A stretch of 64,000 nt of DNA from Hemileia vastatrix (GCA_030280995.1 JASXTE010000016.1:19573501-19637500); one strand, 5' to 3'; counted from the stretch's first letter, positions 1 to 10,001 are shown. A program made the numbers and translations. Notes: generated by a model from the letters alone, not told the origin.

Positions 1-3000
1 TTGTCTTTCATTATTCCAAATGAAAGCTTCTGATTTCTTTATCAGTGTGGTCAGTGGTGCAGCAATTGATTGGTAGTTTTTTATATATTGTCTATAATAA
101 CCACACATTCCAAGAAAAGATTGTACATCCTTCACATTTTGAGGAATGCCAATATTCTTTATTGCAGCCACTTTATTTTGGTCTACACATATTTGTAAGC
201 CAGATACAATATGACCAAGCACTTTTAAAGATTCAAACCCAAATTTACATTTTTTCAATGCAAGGGTCATTTTTATTTCATCCATTTTCTGAAATACTTT
301 CCTTAAATGGATTAAGTGTTCATCAAAAGTTTTAGAGAACACTATGATGTCATCAATGTATACCATTAACCATCCCTCAATCATTTCATTATGGAATGTT
401 ATATCCATTAACTTTTGAAATACTGATGGAGCATTCTTTGGTCCAAATGGCATTCTGACATACTTATAAATTCCCATATGTGTTGTTATCAACAAAAAGT
501 TCTGTGAATTCTTTTCAACAGGAATTTGATGGTACCCTTTATTTCCATCCAGGCAACTTATATATTTAGCACCTTTAAGGGTAGCATGTATAGAGGCAAT
601 CCTTGGCAAGGGATAAATATCATCTACTGTAAATGTATTTAACGCTCTATAATCACCGCACAGTCTTGCTTTATCTTGTTCATAAGAAATCAGCACTGGT
701 GATATTACACAATATTTTGGTGTAGTTTCAACCTTCTCAAGAATGTTCATCTTTAATAACATCTTAATATTATCCTCTATGTCTTTCCTCTTCATTGGTG
801 AAGCGGGATATGGTTTCTTTTTAAGACTAGCAGGAATATTATCCATGTCACAGGTTAAACTAATTTTCATTTCATGATCTTTTACAAGGCCAAGTTCATT
901 TGTACCATGTGCAAAAGCCATTGGAAAAGCTTTAATTAATTCCAAAATATTATTTTTCTCAGTTTCACTTATCTGAGTGCCAAATGATGCTTTTGAAATT
1001 TCTGTTTCCAGAAGTTCCATCTCATTGGATTCTCTTCCTTTAGACGGGGAATTTGTTACTGACTCAATGTGTAAGACTGTGTTAAAAGAATTTATTTTAA
1101 ATTTCCTTTTACCATTCATGCCAATTGTAAAATTGTTATTAGCAGGGTCTAATTTTACACCAAATTTAGTCAGAATATCATTTCCAATGATAAAACAGTT
1201 ACTACAATTTGTATTATCCATTACTACAAAGTCACAAGTTACCCTTACATAACCATGTTGGTGTTTAAAGAAAACAGCAGCTTTGTATTTACCAATGGGG
1301 TGTAGTACTGATCCAAAACCTCTCCAATTTTTATTCTGAAGTGGTTCAAGCTTAAACTTATATTCACTATCAATTTTCTGTAATGTATTAGTGGAAACAA
1401 CTGAACCAGCAGCTCCTGTGTCCAATACTATATTAACATTTTCACCAGAAATGATAGCTGGAACCGTGATAGGTGTCATTCTAAAGTTATCAGCTTGTAT
1501 ATCCTTAATGATTTCAGCATCCTCAAAATTCATTAAAGATTCATTTGAGTCCATATTTAATATTGGATTTTCAAAGATGGACAAATCATCTTCCAACATA
1601 CAGACTTCATTTTCATCACTATATGAGATATTGCTGTCATAATCACTTGATTCTTTACTTTTTTCAGTTTCAGTTTCAGATTCACGTTGATTTTCAACAA
1701 TATTTATATTTTTCTCACATTTGTGACCTTTTACCCAAGGTTTGTTACACTTATAACAAGTATTTGTTTCATACTTTTTAGGTACTACAGGTGCAGTAGG
1801 TTTTTTCTGCTTCTCCTGAAGTGTTTTTGAATTCTGAGATTTTACAGGTTCAACATTTTGCTTATAAGTGGAATACCTTGATTCATACTTATGGTTCAAT
1901 AATATTTCATTGCAAATATTAATAAAATCAGAATATTCAGTAACATTAAATGTTCTAGCTACAACAATATCTCTGACAGATATAGGTAATTTGTAAATTA
2001 TCTTATCTTTCCATAAGTTAAAATCCATATGAGGCTCAATGGCTTTTAATATTTTGTTTAAATTCATTAAAAATACCATAGGTTTGTCACCATTCAACGG
2101 ATTATACCTAGTCTTCTCATACAGTCTCTGCTGAGTAAGCCTGAATTTAGAACCTCCAAATTGTTTTTCAATAAGTTGTTTCCATTCAGCCCAAGAGTAG
2201 TCTCTACCCTCACTTAAGACAGCTTCAAACCATAATAAAGCAACATCCTTAAATAAAGAAATTAATTTTGATGTTATCTCTTCATCTGGTAACTTATATG
2301 AGAATTTCAAGTTGTCAATTCTTTGAATAAAATGTTGCCAATCAGAGCTGGCTTCCCCATCATAAGTTGGGTACTGATCTATCTTAGGCCAGTTCTTCTG
2401 ATTGGATTTTATCTCACTAATCTTAGGTAAATTCAACAACTCATTTACTTTTGATAAATGGTCTTGTATTTCTTCCTGCACGGATTTGTGACTTCCATTT
2501 TCAGATTTGACACTACCACCAGATGGTTTTAATTGTGGTGGTACAGGGAAGGAATGAGATTCACTTTTGCCAATGAAAGGATTATTATTATATTGATTAT
2601 ACTTATGATTATCCTGGTTCATTAGTAGATTGGCAGTTTCAATCTCAACTTTAGTTAATCTTTGTAGCAGCTCAGAGACACTTTGATTTGTCTGTGCAAA
2701 AGATAACTTTGTTCTTGATTCAGTTTTTAATAAGTGTGTTTCATATAATTTTTCTAACTCACAAAATTTGTTTGAAAGGTCATTATATTTATTACTTAAT
2801 GAATCATATTTAAGAGTTAGAGACAAATGTTCCTTCTCTAATTCTTTATTACGTGTTGCTAATTGAGAAATGTTCAATGTTAAGGATGAAATTGTATCAC
2901 TAGTGAGCTTAACTGTCTGTTCCTCACAATCAGTCATTCTATTCCACAATGCTGAAACAATTCTATGGACAGTTGGATTATTGTTAAAATATTCCATGTC

Positions 3001-3792
3001 CTCCTTTTCAATTCTCTCACTCTCCTGTGAACTACTCATCTCACTAGTAGGTGGTTGCAACTGAGGATTAACTGTATTATCATTGTATATAGTACTGTTA
3101 TTATGGATAAAAGACAAGTCAGGTGTATCTACTCTAAAACCCAAATTTCTTAAATCCTCCTCTATTTTTTGTACAGATTTAACATCAATAGAATTACCTA
3201 TATTGTAATTATCAGTATTATGTTTAATCTGAGGGGGTAAGTTACTTACCAAGGGATGGTTGCCAGGCCTGATTTTTGGCGCTTTTTTCCCTTGTAAGGG
3301 TGAGCTGAGGAAGTCAGATGAGGGGGTGGATCCCTGTTGCAACTGTGGCTTGTCCACTGTTGGTGAAACCAGTCCCATTTCCATTTGTCTACCAGGATTT
3401 TCTCCTGGGAGTGAGTGGACCCTCCTTGGGTAGGGGGTTGCTGATTTGATTGACTGGGCAGGCCTCCCTTTAATTCTGCCATTGCCTGATTCATCTGCTG
3501 AAATCCTACCTTGCAATTGTTTTGCAACTGCTCTACTTCTTTGAACATGAGAGATTTTGATTCCTCTAGCTTCAGAACCTGTTTGGCCAGGTGGGACAGT
3601 TGATCCTGAAGAGGAGGAGACGTCTTTTTGATAGTTATCTTTTTTAAGAGGGCGTCCTTTTCCTCTATACTCATGCTTTCTGGTTGGGGGTACTGTTGTC
3701 CCTCCATGGTGATGTCCTGGAAAGTTTTTATTAGCTTTAGACCTGGTATTATAAGCAGGCTGTTCACTTACACTATCCTGAGGAGCACTCAT
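1..3792 (-). CDS. Gag-Pol polyprotein of copy 1 (unspliced frame, C-terminus outside window)
   Basis: One frame is open from ATG at 3792 to the window edge, at least 1264 codons. In order: low-complexity N-terminal region overlapping ORF1 in another frame (about residues 1-182); coiled-coil segment (about 250-380); retrotransposon Gag core (about 460-640, containing NWPKIDQYPTYDG); a C-x2-C-x7-H-x-C zinc knuckle (CYKCNKPWVKGHKC, about residue 680); aspartic protease with LDTGA (D codon at 1422, about residue 791); reverse transcriptase with MVYIDDIIVFS (YIDD near plus position 352-360, about residue 1145). RNase H, integrase and chromodomain would lie outside the window; the sister copy at 28636-34911 has them. 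Frame phase was checked at the start, the protease motif and the RT motif and is the same at all three. It uses the same ATG as ORF1 but with the first intron retained. Probably expressed from the LTR promoter as a Gag-Pol precursor. Confidence 0.85.
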   Translation of the reverse strand, partial: MSAPQDSVSEQPAYNTRSKANKNFPGHHHGGTTVPPTRKHEYRGKGRPLKKDNYQKDVSSSSGSTVPPGQTGSEARGIKISHVQRSRAVAKQLQGRISADESGNGRIKGRPAQSIKSATPYPRRVHSLPGENPGRQMEMGLVSPTVDKPQLQQGSTPSSDFLSSPLQGKKAPKIRPGNHPLVSNLPPQIKHNTDNYNIGNSIDVKSVQKIEEDLRNLGFRVDTPDLSFIHNNSTIYNDNTVNPQLQPPTSEMSSSQESERIEKEDMEYFNNNPTVHRIVSALWNRMTDCEEQTVKLTSDTISSLTLNISQLATRNKELEKEHLSLTLKYDSLSNKYNDLSNKFCELEKLYETHLLKTESRTKLSFAQTNQSVSELLQRLTKVEIETANLLMNQDNHKYNQYNNNPFIGKSESHSFPVPPQLKPSGGSVKSENGSHKSVQEEIQDHLSKVNELLNLPKISEIKSNQKNWPKIDQYPTYDGEASSDWQHFIQRIDNLKFSYKLPDEEITSKLISLFKDVALLWFEAVLSEGRDYSWAEWKQLIEKQFGGSKFRLTQQRLYEKTRYNPLNGDKPMVFLMNLNKILKAIEPHMDFNLWKDKIIYKLPISVRDIVVARTFNVTEYSDFINICNEILLNHKYESRYSTYKQNVEPVKSQNSKTLQEKQKKPTAPVVPKKYETNTCYKCNKPWVKGHKCEKNINIVENQRESETETEKSKESSDYDSNISYSDENEVCMLEDDLSIFENPILNMDSNESLMNFEDAEIIKDIQADNFRMTPITVPAIISGENVNIVLDTGAAGSVVSTNTLQKIDSEYKFKLEPLQNKNWRGFGSVLHPIGKYKAAVFFKHQHGYVRVTCDFVVMDNTNCSNCFIIGNDILTKFGVKLDPANNNFTIGMNGKRKFKINSFNTVLHIESVTNSPSKGRESNEMELLETEISKASFGTQISETEKNNILELIKAFPMAFAHGTNELGLVKDHEMKISLTCDMDNIPASLKKKPYPASPMKRKDIEDNIKMLLKMNILEKVETTPKYCVISPVLISYEQDKARLCGDYRALNTFTVDDIYPLPRIASIHATLKGAKYISCLDGNKGYHQIPVEKNSQNFLLITTHMGIYKYVRMPFGPKNAPSVFQKLMDITFHNEMIEGWLMVYIDDIIVFSKTFDEHLIHLRKVFQKMDEIKMTLALKKCKFGFESLKVLGHIVSGLQICVDQNKVAAIKNIGIPQNVKDVQSFLGMCGYYRQYIKNYQSIAAPLTTLIKKSEAFIWNNERQ
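3198..3249 (-). other. Putative intron 2 at the ORF1 end (copy 1)
   Basis: Donor GTAAGT overlaps the ORF1 stop (TG|GTAAGT) and a TATAG acceptor lies 52 nt on, again followed by GTAA. Spliced or not, ORF1 therefore ends Trp-stop. Equivalent donor/acceptor pairs sit in copies 2, 3 and 4. In the Gag-Pol frame the segment is open and must be retained. Confidence 0.5.
3246..3792 (-). CDS. ORF1: small spliced protein overlapping Gag-Pol (copy 1)
   Basis: Exon 1 (3792-3772) codes for MSAPQDS. After a 55-nt intron, exon 2 (3716-3249) continues in a frame shifted relative to Gag-Pol, ending Pro-Trp-stop (TGG TAA) at 3246; about 163 residues. Middle part is charged and probably coiled-coil (LLKKITIKK... 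LAKQVLKLEESK), followed by a Q/S/P-rich linker and the motif DKWKWDWFHQQW. Copy 2 has the same layout (SKWQWDWLNTQW) and degenerate copy 4 keeps SKWNWFHQ. I know no named family for this protein. By position it could be a small Gag-like or regulatory protein; function is not inferable. The unspliced ORF starting inside intron 1 (MNSLLIIPG...) is judged a less likely start because the intron signals and an in-frame exon 1 are conserved. Confidence 0.7.
3717..3771 (-). other. Intron 1 of ORF1 (copy 1), retained in Gag-Pol
   Basis: 55 nt on the minus strand: donor GTAAGT right after the seventh codon, branch-like GCTAAT, acceptor TTTCCAG. Length is 3n+1, so splicing changes frame: unspliced reads Gag-Pol, spliced reads ORF1. 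Copy 2 has a 58-nt equivalent at the same codon-boundary position. Confidence 0.7.
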
Positions 3793-4303
3793 ATTGTTCA
3801 GAATAACAATATTTTAAGTCTACAAAAGGAAAAAACTCTGTGGAATTAGTAGACAAATAATATTAGCAATTATATTACTAATAAAAAAGCAATGGAGCTT
3901 ACCCTGAATTTATATCTTTATTTATTTAAATAAAATATAAGAAAAATTCGAAAAAATCTGTTAAAAATATAATAATAAGTTTAACTAGACCTCTATAAGG
4001 GTGAATAATTAGCTTACCAAGCTTTAGCCAAATACCAATTTTATTGGGTGTTATATTGGTGTCCAAATACCAAGTGAAATTGGGTTTATATTGGGTACAG
4101 TTACTACTGTAAATATCTAATTTTTATAATAAAAAATTAGTACAATTATTATAAGGGTTCTTTTCCGCAATCAATGAGTTATGATGACCCACTAATATGC
4201 CGCAGACCCAAATATTTGGTTAATTTTGAGTTGTACTAAGGTAAAAATCACGTCCCAAGGCTTATACTAAATAATAAGTAAAATATAAGGAAAGACCCCC
4301 AAT
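3793..4303 (-). other. 5' leader of copy 1
   Basis: About 510 nt between LTR and first ATG with no supported ORF. It aligns with the leader of copy 4 (16939-17530), for example the block with AGTGGGTCA near 4185 and its counterpart near 17050. Confidence 0.6.
4289..4302 (-). promoter_or_regulatory. Primer-binding site of copy 1
   Basis: On the minus strand the LTR ends ...CTGACA, followed by AT and then TGGGGGTCTTTCC, a plausible tRNA 3'-end complement starting TGG two bases after the LTR. Copies 2 and 4 carry mutated versions (TGAGGGCTTTCC, TAGGGGTCTTT). The tRNA was not identified. Confidence 0.55.
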
Positions 4304-5480
4304 TGTCAGTACAGTCTAGTATATAAGTATGATATAATAGTGTTATTTTATGGTCCTACTACTTATTAATAAATGATTTAGTGATTAAACCTCAGGGGAA
4401 GACTAATAGAATAGTTATACTCAATTTAAACTCACAATACTTGGATTTAAATGCGTGCTAGTGGTGGAAAATAGAAGAATAAAATATAGTTATAGCTTTT
4501 ATAAAGATAATATCAATTTATAAGGGCTTTATAATATATTTCTAGATGTTAATAATTGTAGTGTAGTGTTTGTTTGAAGTGTAGTAATTGAATGATGATA
4601 ATAAACCGTCAAAATCCCTCCTTACTTATACCCAAATCCACTGGAGTGCACAGACCTTCAATCCAGATGATGTCACTGCTATCCCCGGCAATTACAGCAC
4701 TGTGAGGGCCCATCACCTCCCCATGGCGTCCACTTCAAGCAGTTTCAACACCCAGACCTCCAGTAAGGACCCTCCATCACTATTAATAATAACACAGAGC
4801 CATACCATAATTAGAAAACCCAGATAAAAGCGGATACCATAAAGAAACAGGTAAAATAAAAGATCAAAAAGAGATTTAATGAAACTAAAAGCATATAAAG
4901 GAAACAAATAAAATGTCCAAGCCCCCAATAACATCCCCAAGCATCCACATTAACCCAAAAACATATTTCCAACCCATAAATCCGTGAATAACCATCCAAG
5001 GAAATAATTTTAGTTGTCCAAACTGGGTGTATGCGCCTGATATAGGTGTCTATGCTTCTGTAGGCGTTGTGAGTCCACTGATTTCGTCCATATGACCTAA
5101 AATAAGCAGAAAAACAAAGGTTATAGGCTATTAAGGGGCTAAAACCCACTTATATACCTAAATATACATAATATACTGCATATTTCACTGAATATGAGAT
5201 TTATGTATACATATAAGCTTATGTATGTCAATAATTACTTCATATCACTTAAGATAAGTATATTATGACTCCATTAACACCTTAATAAGTATTATTAGGC
5301 CATGGATAAGCTATTTAAACTATTATAAATTATATAATAGAATAATAATTATATATATATATAATAAAATAATATATATTATTATTTTAACCTTATTTTT
5401 AAGATATAAGCTTAATCTAATTAAGGTTATCTTATTTTAAGCATAAGGAATACTCAGTCCTAAGGATATTTAGGCTGACA
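4304..5480 (-). repeat. 5' LTR of copy 1 (1177 bp)
   Basis: Ends in TG...CA inverted repeats (plus strand TGTCAGTACAG...GGCTGACA). The minus-strand start TGTCAGCC is shared with the LTRs of copies 2 and 3. Large blocks match the split LTR of copy 4 (7666-8483 and 16686-16938). Short ORFs here are chance frames. Confidence 0.85.
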
Positions 5481-7240
5481 ATAGATATGGGGTGATAAAA
5501 TTATAACTATGGAGGGTGGTGCTGAGTTTTCTGGATAATTTAAAGAAGTTATTAAAGGAATTGGTGCTGTGGCCATAAAAAATTGGCTGGGGCCTTTGTT
5601 GTGTAGTTTGGTATGGTTTGGTGATGTCTTAAATGGCATTTATTTCTTCTTATGGTGTTTTTCTGGGTTCACAGGCTGAATATTTGAGCTACAAGGATGA
5701 GGCTAATATCATTGGATAGCCCTGGAATTTATTTATATTTTATGTTTTGATGATATTTTTATATTTTAAGCTTGAAGGGCTCTTTTGTTCACTTTTCATT
5801 TTTACTATAACTGTTTAATTTTGTTTTTTTGCTTTTTCTGGGCTAAAATTATGTATTAGGTTTAAGTGCTTAGTACCATTAGAAAGCCATGATTTTTCTA
5901 TAAATTTTATGTCTTATTGATTTTTTAGCATACTTTATGGTTTAAGGTGTTTTCTGGCTTCAGGGGGCCCAGCCACCAACAGGCAGGCCCTCCAAAATTG
6001 GGCAGTCCGCCCCCCTCTACTTTAGCATTCTGGGGAGCCCTTCTAGAGGATTTTTATGCAATTTGGCTGGCATAAACACCAAATTAGTTGCTGTAGCATA
6101 GATTTTTAGATGGGGGTCTGTGTGTACATACTGAATAAGACAGTTTGGGGCAGCTTTAATTATCATAAAACCATCAGGAGGTAATAATATTTTTTCTCAC
6201 TCAGTTTTCACTGTTTTTTGGCCACAATTGGCTGTGTTTTTTGCAAGGTTAGTTCTTAATTGAACTCAACTTTGGAAAAATTTTTTATGGTGTAGCTTTG
6301 CAACTTGCATCACGTATTATTTCTGTTTTCTGCGCAAAAAGTGCACAGTGTTTTAGTTTTCTGGTGTGGATCTTTCTGCATTTCAGGTTTTCTTTGGTCT
6401 GTAGTCTATACAGGCTACTGTCTTGACTTGGTAATAAGTCAAGAAGTGTATTGAAAGGGGTATTGTAACAGTTTCCAATTTTCTGTAGCAAATTAATCTC
6501 ACCTAATATTTGTCAAAGGGATGGAGGATTTTCTCTCTGGTTTTTATCCAAATCCCTTTGTCAAAGCCTATAGCTAGTACCATAGGATTGTCTACAGCTC
6601 TAAAATCCAAGTTACTACTCCATTTATCCAGAAGAAGAAGGGATGATTGAAAGAGGACTTCAAGTGATTTAAGATGCACTTGTTAAGTATGTGGAACTAA
6701 TGGGATAAATGAAAGAGTTATTTACCCTTGGTGTTATTTGGAGATAGGCTTTAAGCTAAGAGAAAAACAGAAATCTAACCTTATGAGTTAATGTTTTGAA
6801 AGAGGGTGGTTTTACCTAATGAACTGAAGCAGGGTCATTTTTAGCATGTGATTGGGATCAAGTTCACTCTACAAAAGGTTTGATTCTGGAAAGAGTGGTA
6901 AAACTGGTAAGGAAGGATGAGTTCATGGATAAGGTATATGAATGAATGATTTAGATATAGAGCACATCAGTGAAATATTGGGATGAGAATTTGGAAAATA
7001 GATTTAAAAAACCATTAAAGTCAGGAGAATTAGTGTTGGTATATAACAGAATCCTAGAAAGTTAATAGAGAAAATGTTTTGTGGATAGATGGAATGGTCC
7101 TTATAAGATAAGAAAAAAACAGCTGGAGAATCATACTTACTCGAGGAATCGGATAGCACTGAATGGAAGTGGGAAGTAGAGGAAGATCAGGTGAAAATAT
7201 TCTACCCTAGAAAAGTTCCAGTAATGAAAAAAGAGACTCC
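5481..7240 (+). pseudogene. Integrase C-terminal remnant of family-C Gypsy element (C0)
   Basis: Two blocks (5481-5578 and about 6612-7240) align in order with the C1 integrase region 50830-51540: the core around the second catalytic Asp (now degraded), then the block around the catalytic Glu (GMIERG-like near 6640), then the C-terminal GPYKIRKK-like and TEWKWE-like segments near 7100-7170. Many stops in all frames. The N-terminal part lies left of copy 1, outside the window. An unrelated insertion of about 1 kb separates the two blocks. Confidence 0.7.
5579..6611. other. Unidentified insertion in the C0 integrase
   Basis: About 1.03 kb absent from the C1 counterpart. No coding ORF recognised, no clear terminal repeats or target duplication seen by eye. 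TGGCCA-rich ends (GGCCATAAAAAATTGGC near 5580; GGCCACAATTGGC near 6220) are the only internal similarity noticed. Confidence 0.5.
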
Positions 7241-7665
7241 CAAATGAGCTTAAAATATAATTGTATTTATACTCCAAGAAGAGTATAAACTATCAACATC
7301 AATTATTTTTTATGATAAGCTCCAGGATGAGGTGAAACTATCATCAGTTATTGTGTGAAAAACTTTTTTAAGTGAATATTATATTTTCAGCCTTGTTATC
7401 TCCAGGAAAAATTTATTCTTATTGTCAAAAAAAGATAAACCTAATTGAATTAAGCTTATAAGTTATATAAATGGATAGTATCACCACAAAAAATCAAATG
7501 GCATCTTCTAGCAAGTGCCAATCCCTATATTCAGTTTTTCTTTAAGAGTAAATTTGATTTGATTTTGTGCAAGCTAGTGTGCTCATTTTTTAGTGCGCAG
7601 TCTTTCCAGAAGAATTAAAGCTGAGCTGAAATTAAGTTAAGCCAAAAATGGGGAATGGCACCTTC
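7241..7665 (+). other. 3' non-coding part of C0
   Basis: No gene. Contains AGAGTATAAACTATCA near 7275, shared with the equivalent place in C1 (about 51610). The motif TTCTAKCAxG near 7508 and 7662 recurs. Confidence 0.45.
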
Positions 7666-8483
7666 TATCAGGCACCCATGTTTTTTTCCTTGTGTATACT
7701 TATATATATGCTTCTATACTGATATATAGACATATATGAGTTTAAGTAGCTTATATTTAGCCCCATGAGACTTATTAACACTCTAGTGCTGTAATGATAT
7801 GCTTACCTTAAGTTATATTAAGTAATAAAACATATGCATCAGCTCATATGCATGTATAACCTCCATATTCAGTGAAATATGCAGCTTTACTGCACATATA
7901 CAGGACTATATGCATCTTTAACCCTCTAAATAGCCTATACAAATGATTGACCTGCTTATTTTAGGTCATATACAAGTATTCAATAGATTTATCAGGTCTA
8001 AACATGCATATATTCCTTTTACACATGCATATATTCAGTGTGGAGAACTTAATCTTCATCCTTCAATGGAATATCATGGATTTATGGGTTGGATCATGGT
8101 TACTGGGTAAATGTGGAGGCTTGGGAATGTTACTTCAATATTGAACACATATTCTTTTTTCTTTATGTCGTTTTTGTTTCCTATTAATCTCTTTGGATAA
8201 GTTATTTGAAATTTTTCCTTCATGGTTCACACTTTTCTCTTTTTCTGTTTATGGCATAGTAGCATGATATCATTAATTGTGATGTAGGGTCATAAATGGA
8301 GGTCTGGGTAATGAAGCTTCTTGAATAAAAGCCCCAATGTGAGGTGATAAGAGCTTAAAGTGCCATATTACCAGGGAAAAAATTGGAATCATCTGGAAGT
8401 TAGGTCTGTGCACTCCAATGGATTTTGGTATAAGTAAAGGGCATTTTGGCAAGTTATGGGATATTTTTCACTTACTACATATT
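7666..8483 (+). repeat. 5' LTR of copy 4, left part
   Basis: Aligns with the reverse complement of the copy 1 LTR, including the GGATTTATGGGTTGG, GTGGAGGCTTGGG and GTCTGTGCACTCCA blocks. The start (TATCAGGC, a mutated TGTCAGCC) is approximate. Confidence 0.7.
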
Positions 8484-8515
8484 AGGGGGTATCAATGTTC
8501 AGGGATCCGCAATTA
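8484..8515 (+). repeat. Left terminal inverted repeat of the Harbinger element
   Basis: Starts AGGGGGTATCAATGTT, preceded by ATT. Pairs with 16654-16685. Confidence 0.85.
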
Positions 8516-8567
8516 GGGATCAGGAATTTTTTTTTCCGGGATCAGACATTATTAATTGCAGAAGATT

Positions 8568-8599
8568 CTTATCCACTAGCCCTGGGGCTAGTGGATAAG
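8568..8599. repeat. Subterminal palindrome, 15-bp arms
   Basis: CTTATCCACTAGCCC and its exact reverse complement separated by two bases. It lies 84 bp inside the left end among several GGATCAGGAATT-like inverted copies. It could be a transposase-binding or hairpin site; nothing equivalent was seen at the right end. Confidence 0.8.
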
Positions 8600-8811
8600 G
8601 AATCCACAATAATGCATTATCCCACCTCTTATACCCCAATTTCCATTCCTAATTCCTGATCCAAACTCATCTCATCCATGATGAATTTGCAAGAAAGTCA
8701 CATGACTCATAATTGCTGATGCCATCCTTAAGTCTTTCCTCACTCTATGCTACTTAATTTTGGTGGCGAACACTTAAGTTTTTTTTCTATCTACACACAC
8801 CAACTGCACAT

Positions 8812-10001
8812 TTGGCGGTGAATTCCCACTTCCCTCATCACATAACCCTTCCACCGGCAACAATGAAACACCTCTCTACTAGAAGGCTACTTCACTCCAT
8901 TATTATTACCATCACTTTACTTTTAGTTCTCTACTATAAATCTGACTCTGATTTGGAAGATGCTTTAGCTTATATGTGTTTTCTTTCCAAAAAGTGTTAC
9001 ATCATCACCAGGGGGCCAAATCTTTATCATGATCCCCAATATGATCTGGCCTCCATTCTCAACATTTCTCATTTAAACTTCACCCAAATTTTTAGAACTT
9101 CTCCCAATTCTTTCTTCAAACTTTATCAACTCATCTCCAATCATCCTATCTTTCATAACAATTCCCATAACAAACAGCGTAATCCTGCCATCCAACTTGC
9201 TGTTTCACTATGTTGCTTTGGCTCAAATGGAAACGGTGCTTCTGTAAGACATTTGGATAATCTCTTTAACATAGGATATGGTACCGTGATATTATACACC
9301 AAGCGCTGTACGACTGCTGTCCTTTCCCTCAAGTCTCAAACACTTGCTTGGCCAACTCCAGAACAGCGACTTGAATCCTCTCAAGTAATGCAAGCTGAAG
9401 GTTTCCCTGGCTGTGTAGGATTTGTTGTTGGTACAACTATACCTTTGAGACAAAAGCCTGCTCATGATGGCAACCATTATTTTGATTGCAAAAAAAGGTT
9501 TCTTCAAAATCTTCTCCTATTTCTCATCCTTCATAAACTAACTTTTTATTTTCTTTCTAGATACTTTATTGCCATTCAAATTGTATGCGATTTCAATAAA
9601 AAATTTATTGCTTTTCATAGTGGCTTCCCTGGCTCATTTCATGACTCTTCCTTCTTCTAAAGTATGAGAATTTCTCAAACCCCTGACTCATACTTTGACA
9701 AATCTCAGTACCTCCTTGCAGACTCAGCATATGCAAGTGGGAAGTACATTATACTTGCTTTCCATGGTGCAACCTTAGAAAGTGACCCCAAAACTTAATT
9801 TAATTATCACCTTTCCCAATCAAGAGTACAAATTGAACATGCTATAGGTATTTTAAAGGGACAATTTTCTAGTCTTCGGGAGCTCAGAATCCAATTTCAA
9901 AAAAAATTGGAGATCAAAACTGCAAATCATTGGATCATGACTTGCATTATACTCCACAATATCCTAGCTGATTTAAAGGATGAGTGGAATGATCTTTATT
10001 A
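8812..10001 (+). pseudogene. PIF/Harbinger transposase (DDE_Tnp_4-type), broken
   Basis: Endonuclease of the DDE superfamily that would excise and insert the element. The first ORF (282 codons) has an N-terminal basic/hydrophobic stretch, then the conserved core GFPGCVGFVVGTTIPLRQKP and FHSGFPGSFHDS. After an in-frame TAA at 9658 the same frame continues with YFDKSQYLLADSAYASG and, after a second TAA near 9796, SQSRVQIEHAIGILKGQFSSLREL and WIMTCIILHNILADL. The catalytic Asp expected in FVDGT is Val here; the second Asp (LLADSAYA) and the Glu (IEHAIG) are visible. A 63-nt intron (9498-9560, GTTTCT...TTCTAG with CTAAC) restores KKRYFIAIQIVCDF. Stops plus D-to-V make it inactive. Upstream limit of the gene is uncertain. 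Confidence 0.85.
9498..9560 (+). other. Intron in Harbinger transposase
   Basis: 63 nt, GTTTCT donor, ATAAACTAACTT branch region, TTTCTTTCTAG acceptor. Its removal joins DCKKR to YFIAIQIVCDF in frame, matching the family core. Confidence 0.65.

Larger units (their letters stand above)
1..5480 (-). mobile_element. Chromovirus-like Ty3/Gypsy retrotransposon, copy 1 (3' part outside window)
   Basis: Minus-strand LTR retrotransposon. Seen from its 5' end: LTR (5480-4304), primer-binding site (about 4302-4289), leader (4303-3793), start codon at 3792, then one reading frame open to the window edge. The element sits inside plus-strand family-C integrase sequence: the bases right after the LTR (from 5481) match the integrase core around 50830. 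A five-base duplication ATAGA is expected but its other end is outside the window. This is the only retroelement copy here whose visible coding frame has no stop or frameshift. Confidence 0.9.

Noticed and set aside
3282..3288. A AAA AAG heptamer in the ORF1 frame of copy 1, positioned for a -1 shift into the Gag-Pol frame
   Set aside because: Copy 2 has GGA GGC AAA AGA there, so the site is not conserved, and intron retention already gives the Gag-Pol frame.
4588..5149. Short ORFs on both strands of the copy 1 LTR
   Set aside because: They lie in an LTR whose diverged relative (copy 4) does not keep them open.
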